A stretch of 64,000 nt of DNA from Combretum micranthum (taxonomy: Eukaryota; Streptophyta; Magnoliopsida; Myrtales; Combretaceae): positions 482,144-546,143 of the forward strand of contig JAMXBD010000964.1 in assembly GCA_024138025.1 (NCBI GenBank), read 5' to 3'. Numbering within the stretch: position 1 is the stretch's first letter; each line of letters starts with the position of its first letter. The translations under genes were made by a program, and so were the position numbers. The notes beneath the pieces were generated by a model. That model was not told where the DNA came from and ran no database searches. It worked only from the letters and a program-made list of their open reading frames with translations. Below are positions 57,478 to 64,000 of the stretch, in pieces.

Positions 57478-60400
57478 TAACACGTAGAATGCACTCTCTG
57501 TTCAAAACGAATAGGAGTCATGCTTTATGTATTTAAGTGGAATTGAGCTCTCCTACATGAAAGATGGACAACACGACCAATTAAGTAGGCTACTTTTGTT
57601 TACTCATTGCACCAGCTGTTGATAGAATCAAACAATGAAAATTGAAGTTTTACTATAAATGGACTTGAAATTGAAGGAATTAATTGATTATGAGTGAGCC
57701 ACCACCTTGAATATTTAGATGCATTTAACAACTATCCATTTTCCAAAGTTCTACAATTCAAAGCATTTACATGTTGTGATGGATTCCCAATGACATCGGG
57801 ACATATTAAACTCATAGTAAAATCAATAGTATATACCAGATGTTTGTCTACTTAGAAGCACTTATTCAACGTGATATCATTTATCTATACAACAACAAAG
57901 AAAACAAGTTGGATACTAGAATAATTGAGAATAAAGGGAAGAAAGAGCTATTGATATGGTGGAAGTAGCAGATCAATTTGTTTACACAAAATTCTAGTTC
58001 AAAAGGCAACAAAGTTGGCACTCATAAGATGCAATACAATTTTAATCTAAACCAACAGATGCATTCAGACAATGTTGCAAGGACACACACTGAGAGAATC
58101 CAATCATTCAATAGAGTCATTCGGACTTTTCACATCATGAACTTCATAAACAAAGGCAACACACAAGCAGCAATACAACTATTTCAAAGCGCACATAAGT
58201 TAGGCAAAATTTCACTCAACAACACATTGGGCAGCAATGCAACTAGTTTTAGTGCACATGCGCTAAGCAAGACTTTAATCATTCAAAAAGGGGCTTGATT
58301 AATGCTTAAATCCCTCCGATATAGCCTGAAGGACTTTAGTTAGAGGACAAAATGTAGATGTATGAATCTGGTTACAAAGGTTTTGAGCCTAATTTTTATA
58401 TGGGTTTAACTCTTTGGGCTAATGTGATGAGGCATAAAGAGTTATACCTAATTCAATTGGGATGATCAAGGAAGTTTTGGAATGGTAGACTTAGAATAGG
58501 GCCTGTTAGGATTGGTCTGCCTAATTCTAACATTTCTCAAATTGGCTCCAACAATATAAATGAAGGCTTCAATGGGCCTAGATGCACAAGGGAGCCCACA
58601 TTCATATCCACTATGAGAGGAACTAATCTTAGCCATTGGTCATCTGTCTCATCGATATAAAATATCAATAGCTAGATTCTCTATAAATACCCTTAATCCT
58701 GACCTCATTTGGATAAGTAAAATTTTGGGCAAACGCTATCGTGATGTCAGATTTTCATTTTAGCGAATCAATCGCTTGATTTACTCAAAAACACACACGA
58801 TATTCATAGTACTTAGTGAGATTGATGCTTTTTAGCTCCCTTACATGTCACGCGTGTATTAGAACTTATTGGGACTGCCTACTTCTCTTCTGTACATGAT
58901 TCTCTCTTAATCATCCTCATACGTGTTGTTTCCTTATGTCATGCGTAGCATAATAGTCATGTGGCATGCATATGATCGTTACATTCCGGAGCCATACCTA
59001 CACAATATATATATACACGCATGTAGGATTTAAAAGGGAGTAGAATGACTTTTTGCCTCTCATCTTTTTGCTTATTTTTTTTCTAAATTGTATTTATTAA
59101 ATTTTTATTTTAGGTCATATCATATATATATTTATATATATTCGCCACCATATATTCCATGAATGTATCATTATGCTAGATAACAAATCATTACAACTTA
59201 AACATAATAGAATTCAAATATTGAAATTCTTTTATACAAGAGTTAATAGACCATTAACATGTAATGTTAAAGCATGTCCATAAATAAAGAGAAAAAGATT
59301 TCCCAACTCCTTATATATCATTAGCATAATATTGTATAAGATATATGAAATTTGTCTAATTATTCAATTAATTATTTGTTGTTTTATAATGTCAAGTTTA
59401 TTATTTAATCAAACTTGTTAAGATCAATGGGTGTTAGCTTGGTATATAATTAACTCTATAATTAATGTTTTTTTTTTTACCATCTACTAATTATTGTGTG
59501 TTGTTGCAAGTATTGAATCCATTGTTAGAACAGGCAAGGTGCACCATGAACCTACAGACACAGACTATGGTTAATGGTGGTTAGGGGTTATCTGGCATGG
59601 TCATTTCCATATCATAATAGATGTTCATTCCTTTAGGGATGAAAGTTTATTTATAATTTTTAGTCATACCACAATTGAGAGCCCACAAAATCTAGTTTCT
59701 CATAGGCTTAAATCCATATGAAGGTAGTTAACCTTGGGCCCAAAGTGGTCTTTACTCAAGGTAGAGGTGGTTGAGCTTGTAATTGTTCTCTCAAGGAGAT
59801 AGAAGTGATGGCCCTTGACGTATAGGGTTGCGGTAAAAACAGCGAGGGCTAAGGTCCTCATCAAACTAAGGTTCCCGAGGAGCTTCATTATGAGGCTTAA
59901 GTCCACATGGGATTTAGGTCCTCGTGGAGCTTTGTATCAAGGCCAAGGTCCTCGTAGGATCGAGGTCCTTATGTAGCTTCCTGATCAAAATATTGGATGG
60001 GACTTCTCATGGGCTTGCTAGCCCATTAGGACAATGTTGGGCCTATTAGATCGCAACCAAGTATTCTCTATCATCATGTGTCATAAATGATTATTATAAT
60101 CAATATTCTATTTAAATTTATATACATAATGAAAAAAATGTATTGCAAGAGAAAGTTAACATAGTAGCATTCAATGTCTTAAAAAAAATTCACAATATAG
60201 ACATCTTAATATAGAACTAATACATAGTTAAAACTATAAAGTTTAATTGTATACTACAATTGATAATACAAAATTATAAATAGTTGATTTTTTTTTTCAC
60301 AGAATATAAATAGTTGATTGAATAATTGATCAAAATTTAGATATTAAGTGCAAAATTTTCCCTCTAAGATATTGCTAAGTATGAAAAATAATTAATATAC

Positions 60401-60620
60401 TTTCTCTTTTAAATGATAAAGAAAAACTATACATTAAAAATGGATAAGGAGGCAAGAAAACTTCATTCGTCAAACCTTGGATTTCCAGGGTGATCCCATT
60501 CTTCAGCAGATTGCACTAGTCAGAGAACTCACCCTCCAAGATCCAACAATAAAGCTGATATATCAGAAGGTACAAGAAGACAGAACCTAACCGTTTTCAA
60601 CAAGCAAAGATCTTCCTCGA
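57478..60620. other. Intergenic DNA between giant LTR C and the C2/GRAM gene
   Basis: No gene recognised. A 106-codon open frame at 57978-58298 (plus) is rich in Asn, Gln, Ser and Thr and has no known motif; it may be chance. At 59700-59985 a degenerate repeat of AAGGTCCTCGT and GGCTTAAGTCCACATGGG words is seen, of the kind found in LTRs. The rest is AT-rich. Confidence 0.5.
59828..59985. repeat. Degenerate AGGTCCTCGT repeats
   Basis: Five or so copies of (A/T)AGGTCCTCRT or GAGGTCCTTAT and related GAGGAGCTT words occur in 160 bp. They form a tandem-like block without coding potential. Confidence 0.5.
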
Positions 60621-60632
60621 ACTCACCGAAAC

Positions 60633-60640
60633 TATAAAAA
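60633..60640 (+). promoter_or_regulatory. Candidate TATA box of the C2/GRAM gene
   Basis: TATAAAAA, 210 bp before the start codon. It is followed by a CT-rich leader (CTTCTTATTCTTCATTCTTCTTC, near 60725-60755) typical of plant 5' untranslated regions. Confidence 0.55.
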
Positions 60641-60842
60641 ACACCAAACCGCTTAAACTCTTTTCCCTCTTCCTCTTCGTGTCTCCTTCACTTACCTCCA
60701 CGTTTATGTTATCTCATTTTTCATTCTTCTTCTTATTCTTCATTCTTCTTCTATACATACACACACAATAAACGCAAATGATCACACCCATTTGTTAAAT
60801 TTCCAATCGTTTTTTTCCCTTCTTTTTTAACTTTCAACAATA

Positions 60843-63800
60843 ATGAGGCTATACGTTTACGTTTTGGAGGCAAAAGACTTGAAGTTTCCCGATTCTTACG
60901 TGAAGATCCAAGTGGGAAAGTTCAAGGCCAAGACTAGGATTCTAAAGAACACTGTAAACCCTGTTTGTAACGAAGAGTTTGTTTTCAGAGTGGATGAAAC
61001 GGAAGAAGAAGAAGAAGTTTGTGTTTCTGTTTATCACTCTGTTGATGGTTCGGGCTTGTTTCTTGGGTCGAGAGAGCTGATGGGTCGGGTTGAGATACCG
61101 ATTTCTATTGTTGTTAATGAGGATAATCAGACATTGCCTCCATCTTGGTTTTCTTTGAGGAGAACTAGTAGTAAAGCTAGAAAACATGTACATGAAGACC
61201 AAGGTGAGAATCTTTTCATTTGTTTGTTTCCACAAATTTTTTTTTGTTTTGTTTTACTATTTGTTATGATACAAAAAGTATATATGTATATTTACAAATT
61301 CAATGTTCGATTGCATTCCTCTCTGTTTCAGTATTTATCATGATAAATTCCCTTGCTAAAGATACAAAAGGTATGTTTTTGACAAATTCAATTTTTGATT
61401 CATGCTTTATGGAAAAGTGTTAAGGGTTCCATTAGCAGATGTGTCGATCCATAAATGACCACTTTTAGCATATTATTAACATGAACTAACATATGACCAT
61501 TTTGTCATTTTCCAGAGTGAACTGCCTAGATTTTGCCAAATTTTATAATTAGCTCATTTTTGCAATCTGGATTAGGTATTATAAACGAACCCAAAACATC
61601 TATAAACAGTAAATTGACACTTCTGTTAATTGCCCAAATCAATAAAGTTTGGTATTCAATTACCAAATGTGACATTTAACCTTAACCAAATATGACCGAC
61701 TTTTCTTAGCTCAAATTTCCAATTGGGATAGAAACATTAGTGGATAAACAGGGGAGACAAAGTTGAAAGCTTACATGCTTCTGTCATGTGGATTGAGTTA
61801 TTAGAAACTTAGATTTGTATTTGCTCATGGCAGCAATCCATTTTTGTTCATCTAATCAGCCGATGCATTTGAGATAACACGGCAATGTGTCATGATATGC
61901 ATTTGGTTTTACTAATTCTGTTGTTATAGGAAACATTTTATCTGATGTTGCTTTAGCACCTTCTGGTTATGAAGTTTTGAGTCTTTTTTGGTTCTTATAA
62001 ATGCAGGGAGTATTCTTCTCACAGTCTCCTTGCATGGAAAAGACAACGAATCTTCCCCTGCCCACCTCCTCAGTCCACATTCAGGTATAGACAGTGTTGT
62101 CGTAAATTCACCAAAAAGGACCTCCCACAGGGGGCATGATGGGAGGAAATTGATAAAAAACGTCACCAGTCGTCTTGAAAAGCTCTTTAGCAAGAACGAT
62201 AGAGGGTCAAAAACTGAGGAATTTTCAAAGTCATATGATGCTTCATCAGATTCTGAGGACTCTTTTGAGGATAATGCTCTCAATTTTGAAGATGCCATGG
62301 AGATGTTACAGTTGAGGGACAGCAAACAAGAGATGCCGCAAAATCTTGAGGGCGGCATTCTTCTTGATCAGATATATGCTGTTCAACCATCGGTTTTGAA
62401 TGCATTTCTCTTTGCGCCTGATTGTCAATTTATGAAAGACCTGGCAAACTTGCAAGGGACAACTAATTTAGAAGAAGGGCCTTGGATATGGACAACTGGA
62501 GATCAATCACAGCTAAAACGAGTCATTTCCTACACTAAAGCTGCAACAAAGTTGGTGAAAGCTGTCAAAGCTACAGAACATCAAACATTTATTAAAGCAA
62601 ATGGGAAGGAATATGCAGTCTCAGTAGATGTTAGTACTCTGATGCTCCATATGGGAGTACATTCAATGTTCAATTGCTTTACAAGATAATTCCTGGATCA
62701 CAACAAGCTTCTTCTGAGGAATCCACACGTTTGATAATATCATGGGGTATTCTTTCCACCAAAGCACAATTATGAAGGGAATGATTGAAGGAGGAGTTCG
62801 TCAAGGATTAAAAGAGAGCTTTGAACAATTTGCTTCATTGCTTGCACATAACTTCAAGGCACTTGATAGCGCAGAGACGTTAGATAAAGACCAAATTCTT
62901 GCTGCTTTGGAGACAGAACAGCCCTCGGATCTGGAATTGGCTATAAAATACTTTTGGAATTTCACGGTAATTTCCACCGTGTTTATGGTCACATATGTCA
63001 TAGTTCATATATTCCTCTGCAAACCTAGGGAGCCTCAAGGCTTGGAAGTTGGTGGTCTTAGATTACCGGATAGTTTTGGTGAACTTCTTACTTGTGGAAT
63101 TATAGTCCTTCAGCTGGAGCGTGTTTTCGATATGGTATCACACTTTGTGAAAGCTAGGCTGCAAAGAGGCGAGTATTTTTTTTTTAACAAAATAAATTGT
63201 TCACAGCTTATATGACTTGCAATTATATTCATAATGCAGGTGGTGATCACGGAGTCAGGGCGCATGGTGATGGATGGGTTCTCACAGTAGCTTTGATTGA
63301 GGGCACAAACATAGCATCTCTGGATTCGACAAAATCATCAGATCCCTATGTAGTTTTCACATGCAATGGGAAAATGAAGACAAGTTCTGTTCAGCTTCAA
63401 ACTTGTAATCCACAATGGAATGGTGAAGCTTCATACATGACAGTATTCTCCAGGTCCTTCTAATTGTTTCTTCCTATCATTGTGTTTTAAAGTACTAATT
63501 CTGCAGAGATACTCGAGTTTGATGCTAAAGAGGAGCCCCCATCAGTTTTAGATGTGGAAGTTTTCGATTTTGAGGGTCCATTTGACCAGCCTACTTCACT
63601 TGGACATGCTGAGATCAATTTATTAAAACACACGACTGCAGCACTGGCAGATATGTGGGTCTACCTTGATGGGAAACTTGCTCAATCTTCTCAATCCAAA
63701 TTGCATCTGCGGATATTTCTTGATAACAGCAATGGAGTGGAAACGATCAGGGAGTATCTGACAAAAGTTGAAAAGGAAGTTGGAAAAAAGGTATATAATA

Positions 63801-64000
63801 GCTCGAGACATGTCATAGCTTGAAGTTTGTTCCATTGGCTAATTAAGTGTGTGAGAACTTAATGGTTGAACATTTCTTCTGGTTCGTACAGTTCAATCTG
63901 AGGTCACCTCACCGAAATCATGCCTTCCAGAAGTTATTCGGCTTACCAGCAGAGGAATTCCTACTCAGCGACTATGCATGTTCCTTAAGAAGAAAATTTC
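60843..64000 (+). CDS. C2 and GRAM domain protein (At5g50170 type), 5' part, cut by window end
   Basis: Start ATG 60843 (M-R-L-Y-V-Y-V-L-E-A-K-D-L). Exons: 60843-61203, 62007-63168, 63240-63422, 63507-63790 and 63892-64000 (open). Domains: first C2 about 1-105; VASt (lipid-transfer-like, DUF4782) about 236-410; a membrane-like segment I-S-T-V-F-M-V-T-Y-V-I-V-H-I-F near 440-457; second C2 about 515-630 with S-D-P-Y-V; then the start of GRAM (K-L-F-G-L-P, E-F-L-L). Proteins with GRAM, VASt and C2 modules sit at membranes, often contact sites, and bind or move lipids; the role of this one is inferred. Exon 2 lacks one base near 62638 and one near 62750, both at short homopolymers. Restoring the frame there recovers family-like sequence on each side. 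The exon 2-3 intron has a GC donor. Confidence 0.92.

Noticed and set aside
57978..58298. 106-codon open frame rich in Asn/Gln/Ser
   Set aside because: No start context, motif, neighbouring exon or recognisable family; too short to support as a gene in AT-rich DNA.
61220..61423. 67-codon plus-strand frame after exon 1 of the C2/GRAM gene
   Set aside because: It lies in the first intron (61204-62006), after a good GTGAG donor, and matches no domain of the family.

Overview
This is a window of nuclear DNA from a flowering plant, most likely a eudicot. It is AT-rich, has GT-AG introns and carries long stretches of nested retrotransposons. I cannot name the species from the sequence. Two host genes are recognisable. 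The first is a 16-exon minus-strand gene for Pelota (PEL1/Dom34, ribosome rescue) at 13458-19699. The second is the 5' part of a plus-strand gene for a C2-VASt-C2-GRAM protein (At5g50170 type) from 60843 to the right edge. Both have intact splice sites and family-typical residues. Both also lack single bases, mostly at homopolymers (four sites in Pelota, two in the C2/GRAM gene). This looks like long-read assembly error more than decay. If the missing bases are restored, Pelota is exactly 378 codons.

Layout. 1-2450: minus-strand LTR element with a tRNA-Asp-type primer binding site. 2520-12130: an L1-type LINE (plus) broken into three pieces by insertions; one insertion itself holds a 3.5-kb solo LTR (5183-8689, duplicated target TAACA). 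12131-13457: unassigned DNA downstream of Pelota. 13458-19699: PEL1. 19850-26250: AT-rich intergenic DNA with an array of short palindromes (20497-20631), a relic primer-binding site and a small hAT-like element (24014-24867). 26600-30427: a degenerate minus-strand Ty3/gypsy element, cut by a second giant LTR (30428 to about 33710). Near 34070 there is a Helitron-like 3' end, then another Tat/Athila-like LTR (34575-36120) and a 411-bp tandem duplication.

37409-47884: a full-length Ty1/copia Sirevirus with two 1.6-kb LTRs, target duplication GTACA, gag-pol, a third (env-like) ORF and duplicated polypurine tracts. It is disabled by stops, frameshifts and loss of the protease active site. 48566-50137: a solo LTR of a related Sirevirus in the opposite orientation, with target duplication ACTAT. 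53666-57472: a third giant solo LTR (target duplication CCCCC). 57478-60620: intergenic DNA, then the promoter of the C2/GRAM gene.

The two host genes are unrelated in function. Everything between and around them is best read as layers of transposon insertion and removal. All calls were made by eye from the sequence; no search or alignment was run.
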